From positions 124,001 through 188,000 of the forward strand of contig JAHBVX010000008.1 of NCBI GenBank assembly GCA_019637295.1: a stretch of DNA of 64,000 nt, given 5' to 3'. The translations under genes and the position numbers were made by a program. Every line of letters begins with the position of its first letter. The stretch's first letter is position 1. The DNA is from Polyangiaceae bacterium (GTDB lineage Bacteria; Myxococcota_A; Polyangia; Polyangiales; Polyangiaceae). Shown here piece by piece: positions 45,763 through 54,190 of the stretch. Under the pieces are notes generated by a model. It did not search any database. It worked only from the letters and a program-made list of their open reading frames with translations, and was not told the origin of the DNA.

Positions 45763-46823
45763 GACGGGTTGTCGCACGCGCCGGTGCGCGGCACGGCGCT
45801 GCCCTTGCCGATGCCACACCAAGCGGGGAGCGTGCTCGGGAGCGCCTGCGAGTACGGTGAGTACCCGGCGGGCAGCCAGAAGGGATGATCGAGGACGAAC
45901 TGCCACAAACCCTCGTAGGCAGAGGCGCCGCCGCTGAACGGGGGCTCCGAGTGCCCACAGTTGTGAACGCACTCCAGGAAGAAGTGTCCGCCGCTCTGCA
46001 GTCCGTTCTCCAGATCGCCGGACATCGTCTGAAAGCTCAAGATGCCCTGACAGGTGTCCGTCGGGCCGCCCCACAGCACGATGGCAGGCATCGCGTGTAC
46101 CGAGGGCTTCCAGGGCTTGATCGCCGTACCGCCGGTGCCACCAGACAGGGAGATGAAGGACGATAGGTGCTGCCCGCGCGCACCCGCGAGCTGCGCGCTC
46201 CACAGCGCGCCGGCGCTCACGCCGACGGTGGACACGCAGTTTCGGTTGACGCTGAACTGTGCGCCAACGCACGCGAGCATGTCGTCGAAGAACCTGAGCT
46301 CTTCCTCCAACCTGGCTTGGCTCGAGAGCGCGTCCATCGGCCACGTGAAGAGTACGTCTCCCTTCTTCTCGGGCAGCACGGCGATGAAGCGCTGTGAGTC
46401 CACGGCCTTCTGGACCTCGCCGCGCTCGTAGAAGTCTTCGGCGTCTCCGCCCAGCCAGTGCCAGAGGAAGATGATTGGAGGTGACTCGTCGGCCTTCAGA
46501 TCTGCGGGCAACGCCAGCCGGAACTTGCGCTCGGCGCCGGAGCTGTCGAGGCTGTTCTCGCCCGCCGCCAGGGTGGGACAGGTCCCGCCGTAGGTGGGCA
46601 GCGGCGCGGCTTGGTCTGCGCCGGCAGGGGGCTCAGCCGAACACCCGGCTACGCCTTGGAAGCTGCCCGCGGCGCCGCTCGAGCCAGCTGCGCCGCCCGC
46701 GCCCGCCGCGCCGCCGGTGCCTACTTGTCCGCCGCTCCCCGGGTCAGCAGCGCTGTCCCCGCCGCAGCCCGCGAAACACCCAACGCCGAGCACGCCGCCT
46801 ATCGCAAGCCAGGTCCCGCGCAT
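45753..46823 (-). CDS. Alpha/beta-hydrolase lipoprotein (PHB-depolymerase/feruloyl-esterase-like)
   Basis: 356 residues from the ATG at 46823, which gives a signal peptide with lipobox (VGCFAGC). A Gly/Ala/Ser linker of about 40 residues precedes a hydrolase domain with oxyanion-hole segment IIFLWHWLGG, nucleophile elbow VGVSAGALW (GxSxG), acid WGGPTDTC and the His in NCGHSEPP. The extra cysteine pairs (CVGAQ...NRNC, TCQG...LECVHNC) suggest an extracellular enzyme. It resembles secreted polyhydroxybutyrate depolymerases and LpqC-like esterases; the substrate is unproven. The frame is open upstream, but only this start yields a signal peptide. Confidence 0.87.
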   Translation of the reverse strand: MRGTWLAIGGVLGVGCFAGCGGDSAADPGSGGQVGTGGAAGAGGAAGSSGAAGSFQGVAGCSAEPPAGADQAAPLPTYGGTCPTLAAGENSLDSSGAERKFRLALPADLKADESPPIIFLWHWLGGDAEDFYERGEVQKAVDSQRFIAVLPEKKGDVLFTWPMDALSSQARLEEELRFFDDMLACVGAQFSVNRNCVSTVGVSAGALWSAQLAGARGQHLSSFISLSGGTGGTAIKPWKPSVHAMPAIVLWGGPTDTCQGILSFQTMSGDLENGLQSGGHFFLECVHNCGHSEPPFSGGASAYEGLWQFVLDHPFWLPAGYSPYSQALPSTLPAWCGIGKGSAVPRTGACDNPSQC

Positions 46824-46943
46824 GTGCCAAGAGTACGCTGGGGGCTCGCTCCGCGCTAGCCCGCCGCCCAAGCGCGCGTAATTCAACGCAGGACGGTGGC
46901 TGAAGCGGTTGAGTCGAGGCCGGGCGCGTGGCATGGGCGACGC

Positions 46944-47480
46944 ATGGCTCGCGCGCCGATTCCTCCGGAGCAAGCGCTGGCGTTGGCCACGCTCGAGCGC
47001 GCGGCGCTGCGCTATCTCGACCGCTTCGACTCCTCCATCGAGAACCTACGCCGGGTCTTGCTGCGTCATGTTCGCAAACACGCGCGCGACGCCGATCCCG
47101 TGCTGGTGTCGCGCGCCGAAGCGGACGTGGACGCGATTCTCGGACGCTATCGCGCGTCGGGGATGCTGAACGATACGCGCTACGCCGAGGTCATCGCGTC
47201 ATCGCTTCGCGAGCGTGGCGGCTCTCGACGCGCCATCGTGCATCGGCTCGAGGGCCGCGGCGTCGACCGCGCGGCGATCGACGAGGCCTTGCTGCTGGCG
47301 GACCGCGACACGACAGACGCCGAGCTTGCAGCGGCGCGCCGGTTCGCCCGGAGGAGACGTCTGGGCCCCCATCGACCCGCGTCCGAACGCCCGAGCAAGC
47401 GAGACCGCGACCTCGGAGCGCTGGCGCGCGCTGGCTTCAGCTACGACGTGGCCGCTCGCGTGCTGGACGACGATCAGTGA
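46944..47480 (+). CDS. recX: RecX-family regulatory protein
   Basis: About 178 residues. ALRYLDRFDSSIENLRRVLLRHVRKH, then SGMLNDTRYAEVIASSLRERGGSRRAIVHRLEGRGVDRAAIDEAL and a third repeat ARAGFSYDVAARVLDD follow the three-helix repeat pattern of RecX, which caps or inhibits RecA filaments. recA is not adjacent. The ATG at 46944 is preceded by a weak GGGCGA; an in-frame GTG at 46896 is an alternative. Identification is good but not certain because RecX sequences diverge strongly. Confidence 0.82.
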   Translation: MARAPIPPEQALALATLERAALRYLDRFDSSIENLRRVLLRHVRKHARDADPVLVSRAEADVDAILGRYRASGMLNDTRYAEVIASSLRERGGSRRAIVHRLEGRGVDRAAIDEALLLADRDTTDAELAAARRFARRRRLGPHRPASERPSKRDRDLGALARAGFSYDVAARVLDDDQ

Positions 47481-47581
47481 AGACGGGCGCGTCGGCGGCG
47501 GTTCTTGGCCTTGCGCTTGGCCGTGTAGCGGGCGCTACGCTTGCGGTCACGCTTGGGCTTGCCCAGATTCCAGATGAACAT
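47474..47581 (-). CDS. 35-residue highly basic protein, unknown function
   Basis: ATG at 47581 to TGA at 47474 encodes a 35-residue chain that starts MFIWNLGKPKRDRKRSAR and ends RRRRARLH, with about half of its residues Lys or Arg. Codon third positions are nearly all G or C, as in real genes here. It is antisense to, and overlaps by seven bases, the end of recX, and lies beyond the PilZ gene on the same strand. No clear ribosome-binding site precedes it. The composition suggests a nucleic-acid-binding or ribosome-associated peptide. I know no family for it. Confidence 0.5.
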   Translation of the reverse strand: MFIWNLGKPKRDRKRSARYTAKRKAKNRRRRARLH

Positions 47582-47656
47582 GGCGAGTGACGTAGATCAG
47601 CGCTGGTGATTCGGCAACCAAGGAAGGGCGAAAATCGCCGGTGGGCTGGGGGAGGC

Positions 47657-47965
47657 TCACTTCTGGTGGGTCAGAAGCTTCTGGATGAGCTGCTCGGAGT
47701 AGCCGGACAGCCGCAGGAAGACGACGCCCATCCCTGGCGGATCCTGCACCACGCGCACCACCCGGCCCACGCCTTCGATGGTCTCGATGTCGTCCATGAT
47801 CACCGTGAAACGCAGGTTCACCTCCGTGCCTACGGGCAGCGGCGTGTCGGACTTGATGAACGCACCGGTCGCCGAAATGTTGGTGACGTACTCCTGAATG
47901 AACTGATCGAAGGAGTCGAACTCCTTGTTGATCGTGACTCGCTCGTCGCGTCGCTCGGTGTCCAT
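47657..47965 (-). CDS. PilZ-domain protein (myxobacterial type)
   Basis: 102 residues. RRDERVTINKEF provides the Arg-rich c-di-GMP switch and YVTNISATGAFIKSDTPLPVGTEVNLRF the (D/N)xSxxG motif, followed by the barrel strand GVGRVVRVVQDPPGMGVVFLRL. It probably binds cyclic di-GMP, and in myxobacteria related proteins influence motility. It starts one base after the RNase E/G stop on the same strand, so the two are likely cotranscribed. A short hairpin (GGCGA-TTT-TCGCC on the minus strand) lies about 18 bases downstream without a T-tract. Confidence 0.9.
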   Translation of the reverse strand: MDTERRDERVTINKEFDSFDQFIQEYVTNISATGAFIKSDTPLPVGTEVNLRFTVIMDDIETIEGVGRVVRVVQDPPGMGVVFLRLSGYSEQLIQKLLTHQK

Positions 47966-47966
47966 C

Positions 47967-50174
47967 TCACTTCCCCTGCAAGTCGAACTGCTCGATGTGA
48001 TACTCGGTGCGCGGTACCAGCTCGATGCGGCGCATGTAGCGTCGCTCGGCGTCGGTGACCGCGTCCTTCTCCTCGGTGGACAAGAGGTCCACGATGGCAG
48101 GGTGGGCGTTCACCAGGACGCTGTATCCCGCCAGCGAGTCGCGCTCGCGCCGGATCTGCCTCAGGATCTCGTACGCGATGGTCTGGCGCGACTGGATCTG
48201 GCCGGTCCCATCGCAATAGAAACACGGCTCGTGCATCGTGCGGCTCAGGCTCTCCCGAGTGCGCTTGCGCGTCATCTCGATCAAGCCAAGCTCGCTGATG
48301 CGGTTGATCGTGGTCTTGGCCTTGTCCTTCGCCAGGCGGTTCTCGAGCGCGCGGAACACTCGGTCGCGGTTGGAAGCGATCTCCATGTCGATCAGATCCA
48401 GGATGACCAAGCCTCCAATGTTGCGAAAGCGCAGCTGGTAGGCGATCTCGTCTACCGCCTCGAGGTTGGTCTTGAGCGCTGTCTCTTCGAGGTCTTTGCT
48501 GCCTTTGCCCACGAAGCGGCCGGTGTTCACGTCGATGGCGGCGAGGGCCTCCGCCTGATCGATGATCAGGTAGCCTCCGCTCGCCAAGGGAACCTTGCGA
48601 CTGAGGGCGCGGCCGATCTCGTCTTCGATGCCGTAGGCGTCGAAGATCGGCTCCGTGCCCGAGTAGAGCTCGATGTCCTTGACCCGCGCAGGCAAGAACA
48701 TCTCGACGAAGCGCACGAGCCGCAGATACTGGTCACGATCGTCGATGATGATTCGCTCGATCTCGTCCGTGAACAGATCGCGAGCTGCCTTCAGCACGAT
48801 GTCCAGCTCGTCGTAGAGCACCGCGGGCGCCTTGGCTCCCTTGCGACGCTCCGCGATGTCCGCCCACAGCTTGACCAGATAGCCGACGTCGGCCTTGACC
48901 TGCTTCTTGGTCAGACCCTCGGCCACCGTGCGGATGATCAGCCCACCCATCTCGGGCTTGAGGGAGTCGATCACCTGACGTAGGCGCTGCCGCTCGCGGC
49001 TGCTGCCGATGCGCTTGGAGATGCCCACGTGCTCGACCGTGGGGAGGTACACCACGTAGCGACCCGGGAGGGAGACGTGGCTGGACACGCGTGCCCCTTT
49101 GGAACCGATGGGCTCCTTCGTGATCTGGACGACGACCTGATCGCCCTCCTTGACCACCTCGGTGATGGGGACGGAGCGGGACACCCGCGAGCTGGGGCGC
49201 GCTGGCACCTTCCCGCGGCCGCCTCGCCCTCGCTGTGCGCCGCGCCTGGCGCCGTTGCTCGCGCGCGGCTCCGGTGGTGCCGCCTTGACCACGGGCTCCC
49301 TCGCGGCGGGAGCTTCGTCGCTGCGCTTGCCGCCTCGCCGCCGGCGCCGTCGCCGGCCGCGGCGCGCGCGGTCGTCCTCGGCAACCAAGCGGGCGGACCC
49401 TTCGGCGAGGGGGGCGCCCGTCTCCGCGACGCCGTCCTCCGACCAGGCCTCGTCCGGCGGTGCGCCCACGAGCGCCGTCTCAGCGGAGGGGTCGGCATCC
49501 GCAACGGGATCGTCGGTGACGACGTCGTCGCCGGTGCCGGTGTCCTCGCCCTCGTCGTCGTCGTCGTCGACCTCATCGTCGTCGTCGTCGATGCCGGTGT
49601 CCTCGCCCACGTCGTCGCCGACGATGTCGTCGTCCTCATCGCTTCCGACGACGTCGACGTCGACGTCGACCTCATCGTCGAGATCGGCCGCGGCGCTCAC
49701 CGGGCCAGGGGAGGCGTCTTCCGCGGAGGCTTCCTCCTCACCCTCGAGCTCGTCGTCGTTCTCGGCGAGCGACTCGTCACCGTTTGCTGCCCCCTCCCCG
49801 TCGTCGTCGTCGTCGTCGTCCTCATCATCGTCATCGATGAGGTCGGGCCGCACGTGGTGGTGGCGCCGCCCACCCTCGCCCTTGCCCGAGGGCTCTTCGT
49901 CGTCGGGCCGCTTGCCGCCGGCGAGGTAGGCCTCGAAGTCGGCGGGCTTGATCAGGTCCTCGACGTGGAGGAACGCCGCACGGTCCATTCCGATGTCGAT
50001 GAACGCGGCCTGCATTCCGGGAAGTACCCGGCTGACCCTGCCGAGCACGATGCTGCCTACTGTGCTCTCCGCGCTCGCGCGCTCGATTTGAAGCTCGGCG
50101 ATCACGCCGTCTTCAATCAGGGCAACTCGGGTCTCGCGTAAATCACAGTTGATGACAAGTAGGTTACGAGCCAT
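47967..50174 (-). CDS. rng: Ribonuclease E/G family with large charged insertion in the S1 domain
   Basis: 735 residues. N-terminal MARNLLVINCDLRETRVALIEDG and the S1 start (GSIVLGRVSRVLPGMQAAFIDIGMDRAAFLHVEDL) are normal. Residues about 77-335 are then an insertion: Asp/Glu-rich at 111-235, Arg-rich at 269-333. The S1 domain resumes at EVVKEGDQVVVQITKEPIGSKGA. The catalytic DNase-I-like part has AAIDVNTGRFVGKG and VILDLIDME with both metal-binding Asp, and the Zn-link CFYCDGTGQ. The enzyme matures rRNA and starts mRNA decay. There is no E. coli-type long C-terminal scaffold, so length and layout lie between RNase E and G. It is cotranscribed with the PilZ gene. Asp codons make GTC/GAC runs in the DNA (49470-49844). 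Confidence 0.92.
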   Translation of the reverse strand: MARNLLVINCDLRETRVALIEDGVIAELQIERASAESTVGSIVLGRVSRVLPGMQAAFIDIGMDRAAFLHVEDLIKPADFEAYLAGGKRPDDEEPSGKGEGGRRHHHVRPDLIDDDDEDDDDDDDGEGAANGDESLAENDDELEGEEEASAEDASPGPVSAAADLDDEVDVDVDVVGSDEDDDIVGDDVGEDTGIDDDDDEVDDDDDEGEDTGTGDDVVTDDPVADADPSAETALVGAPPDEAWSEDGVAETGAPLAEGSARLVAEDDRARRGRRRRRRRGGKRSDEAPAAREPVVKAAPPEPRASNGARRGAQRGRGGRGKVPARPSSRVSRSVPITEVVKEGDQVVVQITKEPIGSKGARVSSHVSLPGRYVVYLPTVEHVGISKRIGSSRERQRLRQVIDSLKPEMGGLIIRTVAEGLTKKQVKADVGYLVKLWADIAERRKGAKAPAVLYDELDIVLKAARDLFTDEIERIIIDDRDQYLRLVRFVEMFLPARVKDIELYSGTEPIFDAYGIEDEIGRALSRKVPLASGGYLIIDQAEALAAIDVNTGRFVGKGSKDLEETALKTNLEAVDEIAYQLRFRNIGGLVILDLIDMEIASNRDRVFRALENRLAKDKAKTTINRISELGLIEMTRKRTRESLSRTMHEPCFYCDGTGQIQSRQTIAYEILRQIRRERDSLAGYSVLVNAHPAIVDLLSTEEKDAVTDAERRYMRRIELVPRTEYHIEQFDLQGK

Positions 50175-50271
50175 GGAGAAGAGCGGGACGCAGGGCTGGC
50201 CCCACGCCACGAGAAAAGAACCTGCGAGCTCGGGCCCGACCTTCGAGCCGAAGTCTCTGACCGCACAGCAC

Positions 50272-50289
50272 CACGCTCCCCTGAGCGTG
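50272..50289 (-). promoter_or_regulatory. Hairpin and -35-like hexamer upstream of rng
   Basis: In the 248-base divergent gap, CACGCTC-CCCT-GAGCGTG forms a perfect 7-bp stem. On the minus strand it is adjoined by TTGACA (50293-50288), a consensus -35, but the -10 position (TGCTGT) is poor. The hairpin may belong to the rng leader, since RNase E autoregulates through leader structures in enterobacteria. The rest of the gap shows nothing definite. Confidence 0.3.
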
Positions 50290-50422
50290 TCAAGTGTCGG
50301 AAAATAGTGCGATTTCCATCGGATGACGGGCTCGGCCCGGCTTCCTGGCTGCCGCAGCCCGATTCATCCCTCCCCGCGGCAGCCGCCGTGACGTCACCCC
50401 GGGAGGCGAGCATGATGGCGGC

Positions 50423-51172
50423 GTGCCGCGCAGCTACCTCGTGATCGACATCGAGACGGTCCTCGACGCCGAGCTACCCATCGTCGAGTCGCGTGAGGTC
50501 GAGCGCCTGCCGGCTCCCCCTCACCATCGGGTGGTGGTGATCGGAGCCCTGCTGTTCGACGACAAGTACGCCGTGCAGCGCATCGGCGTGATCGGGGAGG
50601 GCAAGGATGAGCCGGGCATCCTGGTCGACTTCGCGCGATACCTCGAGAAGCACCGGCCAGACCTGGTCACGTTCAACGGACGGGGCTTCGACTTGCCCGT
50701 GATCGCGGCTCGCTGCCTGCGACACGGGGTACGCCTGCGTCATTACTACCGTTCCCGCGACGTGCGCTATCGCTTCTCCCCGGATGGTCACCTCGACTTG
50801 ATGGACTACTTGGCCGATTTCGGCGCGGCGAAGCCCACCCGCCTCGACATCGTCGCCAAGCTGTGCGGAATGCCCGGCAAAGTCGGGGTGGACGGCAAGG
50901 ACGTTGGACCCCTGGTGCACGCCGGCCGGTTGCAGGAGGTTCGCGACTACTGTCTGTGCGACGTGGCGCAGACCGCCGGCGTCTTTCTGCGCACTCAGTT
51001 CGTGCGCGGCGAGCTGGACGAGGAGGCGTACCTGCAGGCGATGCGCGGGTTGATTGCTGCCGTCCATGCGGACGCGCGCCTGCTGCCGGTTGCACGCGCC
51101 ATGAACGAAGAGCGCTTGCTCTCGGTGGCCCCCGGGCAACACAGCCGTGAGACCCCCAAGCTGGAAGACTAG
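50423..51172 (+). CDS. Predicted 3'-5' exonuclease, PolB-like (PF10108)
   Basis: 249 residues. ExoI motif SYLVIDIETVLD, ExoII LVTFNGRGFDLPVI and ExoIII YCLCDVAQT give the DEDD-type ligands, and the family-specific CLRHGVRLRHYYRSRDVRYRFSPDGHLDLMDYL lies between. Proteins of this type are stand-alone relatives of the proofreading domain of family-B polymerases. Their role in the cell is unclear. The GTG at 50423 is the first usable in-frame start; upstream ATGs are out of frame. phhB follows three bases after the stop, so the two share a transcript. Confidence 0.88.
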   Translation: MPRSYLVIDIETVLDAELPIVESREVERLPAPPHHRVVVIGALLFDDKYAVQRIGVIGEGKDEPGILVDFARYLEKHRPDLVTFNGRGFDLPVIAARCLRHGVRLRHYYRSRDVRYRFSPDGHLDLMDYLADFGAAKPTRLDIVAKLCGMPGKVGVDGKDVGPLVHAGRLQEVRDYCLCDVAQTAGVFLRTQFVRGELDEEAYLQAMRGLIAAVHADARLLPVARAMNEERLLSVAPGQHSRETPKLED

Positions 51173-51175
51173 ACC

Positions 51176-51508
51176 ATGACACTCTCGAGCCGGCGCTGCG
51201 CGCCCTGCAAACCAGGCACCCCGCCCCTCGACGCACAGCAGCTCGCGCGGCTCTCGGTCCACACCCCGGATTGGGGGATCGCGCCGGACGGCAAGAGCAT
51301 CTCACGCTCCTTCTCGTTCCCGGACTTTCACCGGACCATGGGCTTCGTGAACGCGGTCGCCTTCATTGCCAACCGCGAAGATCATCACCCGGATCTGGAG
51401 GTGAGCTTTGGTCGGTGCCGGGTTCGCTACTGGACCCATACCGTCGGTGGGCTCAGCGAGAACGACTTCATCGCGGCAGCGAAGATCGATGAATTGCTTC
51501 GTGAGTGA
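51176..51508 (+). CDS. phhB: Pterin-4a-carbinolamine dehydratase
   Basis: 110 residues. The active-site HHPD stretch (ANREDHHPDLEVSFGRCRVRYWTHTVGGLSENDFIAAAKID) and the upstream RSFSFPDFHRTMGFVNAVAF are diagnostic. It dehydrates 4a-hydroxytetrahydrobiopterin, recycling the cofactor of aromatic amino-acid hydroxylases, and may also serve in folate or pterin metabolism. No phenylalanine hydroxylase is nearby. The ATG is three bases after the exonuclease stop. The N terminus carries an extra Cys-containing stretch (SSRRCAPCKPG) absent from shorter homologues. Confidence 0.93.
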   Translation: MTLSSRRCAPCKPGTPPLDAQQLARLSVHTPDWGIAPDGKSISRSFSFPDFHRTMGFVNAVAFIANREDHHPDLEVSFGRCRVRYWTHTVGGLSENDFIAAAKIDELLRE

Positions 51509-51592
51509 GGCCGGCACGAGCATTGCTTGACGGTGGGCAAGTACGCGTTGGGCTGGCACGATCTGGCACGACTTTGCAGGGAGCGCAGAGAA

Positions 51593-52915
51593 ATGGACTC
51601 GACGACCCGACTCAGGTGGAAGCTTCTGTCACAGCTCGCGATGGGGGGAGCACTCTCGGTCGCCTGTGGAGGCGCGGTCGATAGTGACGATCCCGGAACC
51701 GGTGGCAGCGCCGGTGGTGGGGGCGGCCCAGCGGGCGGGAGCGGTGGGCTCGTCACCGGGGGTAACGGCGGAGTCGGCGGCAGCGGCAACGTGGGCGGTG
51801 GTGGCGTCGCGGGCGCTGCTGGGGTTGGGATTGGCGGCTTCGGTGGGCTAGGTGGCGGTGCGGGCGACGGGCCGTTCATCTCGGGCGACGTCGACTGCAA
51901 CTCCTGCTCCGCCCACTGGACCACGTGCTGGAACTGGTGGGCGGTCCCCACGAACGAGGCGGCGCCGCCGTCGAGTGCGAAGTGCCCCCAGTCCTACGAG
52001 ATCCCGTCCGGAGCTCTGCAGGTGTGCACGCCCCAAGGGTGGGGCGAGTACTTCTGGGGCGAGCCGGTCTTGGTCGGTGACCTGTGTTGCTACGACACGG
52101 GTCTGCAGTGCCCGGGTGGCCGGCCTTTCCGCATCGACGGAGAGCTGCGCGTTGCGCAGGTCACCGCCCGGGGAGACTGGTTGGACGCCGCTGGCGTCGG
52201 CTGCACAGACGACGTTGGCTCGACGACCCGTGCGGCGCTCTCGCGGGCGTGGCTGGAGGATGCGAAGATGGAGCATGCTTCGGTCGCTGCCTTCGCGCGG
52301 TTGACGCTGGACTTGATGGCGCTGGGTGCGCCGGCAGAGCTGATCGTCGCGTCGCAAACGGCCTCTCTGGATGAGGTGCGCCACGCGCGGGCTTGCTTCG
52401 CGAGGGCGTCCGAGTTGGCCGGCGTCGAGCTGGGGCCGGACGCGCTCGATCTGACCGGTTTGGTCGTTGGCAGCTCCTTCGAGGCGCTCGTACGTTCCAC
52501 GTTCGAGGAGGGTTGCGTGGGGGAAACCCTCGCAGCTTTGCACGCCGCGGAGCAGCGGCGTGTCGCCGGCGACGAGAGTGTGCGCGCGACCCTAGACACC
52601 ATCGAGCGCGAGGAGTCCGATCACGCGGCGCTCGCGTTCCGGATCCTGCGCTGGGTCCTGTTGCGCAGTCCCGAGCAGGCGGACGTCGTACGCGAAGAGC
52701 TCGAGCGCGCCCGGCTGGCGCTCAGCCGTGAGTCACGCCAAGACTTGCCGCTCCCTCCCGGAGTGGACGCCGCCGCGTGGGCTCACTACGGGCGCCTCAC
52801 ACCCGCCCAGAGCGCTCGGCTGCGCGCGCGGGCGTTCAGCGAAGTGGTGGAGCCGTGCGTGCGCGCGTTGCTCGAGCCGCCGGCCCTGGACTCGATGGAG
52901 CTGGCGGCGGTCTGA
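51593..52915 (+). CDS. Lipoprotein with C-terminal ferritin-like diiron domain
   Basis: 440 residues from the ATG at 51593; a longer reading starts at 51527. Signal peptide and lipobox (LSVAC) are followed by a Gly-rich linker of about 65 residues and a Cys-rich part (DCNSCSAHWTTCWNWW, LCCYDTGLQCPGG). The C-terminal 200 residues form a four-helix pattern with diiron-type ligands: MEHASVAAFARL, DEVRHARACF, CVGETLAALHAAE and REESDHAALAFRIL. Such ferritin-like domains in secreted myxobacterial lipoproteins have no known function. Placement outside the cytosol is notable for an iron-binding bundle. It is convergent with alr, one base apart. Confidence 0.82.
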   Translation: MDSTTRLRWKLLSQLAMGGALSVACGGAVDSDDPGTGGSAGGGGGPAGGSGGLVTGGNGGVGGSGNVGGGGVAGAAGVGIGGFGGLGGGAGDGPFISGDVDCNSCSAHWTTCWNWWAVPTNEAAPPSSAKCPQSYEIPSGALQVCTPQGWGEYFWGEPVLVGDLCCYDTGLQCPGGRPFRIDGELRVAQVTARGDWLDAAGVGCTDDVGSTTRAALSRAWLEDAKMEHASVAAFARLTLDLMALGAPAELIVASQTASLDEVRHARACFARASELAGVELGPDALDLTGLVVGSSFEALVRSTFEEGCVGETLAALHAAEQRRVAGDESVRATLDTIEREESDHAALAFRILRWVLLRSPEQADVVREELERARLALSRESRQDLPLPPGVDAAAWAHYGRLTPAQSARLRARAFSEVVEPCVRALLEPPALDSMELAAV

Positions 52916-52916
52916 T

Positions 52917-54140
52917 TCAGGGCTCGCGGTAGAAGCGCGGCACGCGACGCGAGATGTTCGTCAGTACTTCCCAGGCGATGGTGCCGAGGTGTGCAGCGAG
53001 CTCGGCCGCGTCGATGTGGTCCTCGCCCAGCGGTCCCTTCTGCGAGCCGAGCGCGACGACCTCGTCGCCGACTTGCGCACCCTCGACGTCGGTCACGTCG
53101 ATCATGGTCATGTCCATGCTCACGACACCGACGATGGGGGCGCGGCGACCACGCACCAACAGGTCTGCTTTGCCGGACAGGCCTCGACTCAGACCGTCCG
53201 CGTAGCCCATGGGTAGCGTCGCGATGCGGCTGCGCCTGGCGGCGCGCCAGGTAGCGCCATAGCCCACGGTCATGCCGGGCTCGAGCTCGCGAAGGGCGAC
53301 GATCTCGCTGCGGACGCGCATGACGGGCCGGAGCTCCGGCAGCCAACCGGGCTGCGGCGGCACCCCAAACAGGGCGATCCCCGGCCGTACGGCGTCGAGG
53401 TGAGCACGCGGGCTGCGCGCGATGGCTGCGCTGTTGGCGGCGTGCCGCAGCGGGATGTCGATGCCGTGATGCGCGATGGTGCTGCACGCGAGATCGAAGG
53501 CGTCGAGCTGCGCGTCGATGCTCTCGTCGTCCCCGCTGTCTGCGCAGGCGAAATGAGTCATCACGCCATCGAGCCTGACCTCGGGGTGCTGCTTCAGCAT
53601 GCTGGCAACGGCCGAAACCTGTGTGGGATGGACTCCGAGGCGCGCCATGCCCGTGTCGATCTTCACGTGTACGCCGATCCGCTCCGAACCGCTGTAGCGA
53701 ACCTCTTCCGCTAGCTCCCGCAGCTGCGACGGCTCGTGCACCACCGGCGTGAGGTCGAAGCGCAGGATCTCGCCCCAGGCGCGGCCGTAGTGGCCACCCA
53801 TGACCAGGATGGGTGAGCGGATCCCGGCCTGCCGCAGCTCTATGGCCTCTTCGAGTAGCGCGACGCACATGCGCGTGGCGCCCGCTCGCTCGAGGGTTCG
53901 AGCGACGGCCTTGGAGCCATGACCGTAGCCGTCTGCCTTGAGCACACAGCAGACCTCCGCGCCCCCGCTGACCCGCTGCAGGACACGCAGGTTGTGCCGC
54001 AGGGCGGCGAGGTTGATCTCGGCGCGAGTCGGTCGGACCGTCTCGGAGGGCAGGGCCCGTTGGGGCCTGAGCACACGGGGCAGCGGGGTGGCCAACGCGC
54101 TCTGCCCAGGGTCGAACAGTGCGGGGTGCTGCAGGGTCAT
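52917..54140 (-). CDS. alr: Alanine racemase
   Basis: 407 residues. The PLP Lys lies in CCVLKADGYGHGSKAVARTLE, the second catalytic residue in VGYGATWRA (Tyr), and HVKIDTGMARLGV, THFACAD, RHAANSAAI and RPGIALFGV complete the motifs. It makes D-alanine for peptidoglycan in the cytosol. The N terminus is about 30 residues longer than usual (from the ATG at 54140), and a start nearer RPTRAEINLAALRHN cannot be excluded. The frame is open far upstream through an unrelated gene, which I reject as coding. Confidence 0.95.
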   Translation of the reverse strand: MTLQHPALFDPGQSALATPLPRVLRPQRALPSETVRPTRAEINLAALRHNLRVLQRVSGGAEVCCVLKADGYGHGSKAVARTLERAGATRMCVALLEEAIELRQAGIRSPILVMGGHYGRAWGEILRFDLTPVVHEPSQLRELAEEVRYSGSERIGVHVKIDTGMARLGVHPTQVSAVASMLKQHPEVRLDGVMTHFACADSGDDESIDAQLDAFDLACSTIAHHGIDIPLRHAANSAAIARSPRAHLDAVRPGIALFGVPPQPGWLPELRPVMRVRSEIVALRELEPGMTVGYGATWRAARRSRIATLPMGYADGLSRGLSGKADLLVRGRRAPIVGVVSMDMTMIDVTDVEGAQVGDEVVALGSQKGPLGEDHIDAAELAAHLGTIAWEVLTNISRRVPRFYREP

Positions 54141-54190
54141 CGGCAAGACGGTTAGCTCCGCTTGGCCTCGGGCGTCAACTTCCGGGCCTA

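Noticed and set aside
49470-49844. GTC/GAC-rich tract as a simple DNA repeat or sequencing artefact
   Set aside because: The rng reading frame is intact through it, and the tract encodes mixed Asp/Glu/Val/Gly sequence, so it is real coding sequence.
51564-51578. TGGCACG-ACT-TTGCA before the ferritin-like lipoprotein, resembling a sigma-54 promoter
   Set aside because: The spacer between the two elements is three bases instead of four, so GG and GC are nine apart rather than ten. Sigma-54 tolerates this badly. A second TGGCACG ten bases upstream does not rescue the spacing.
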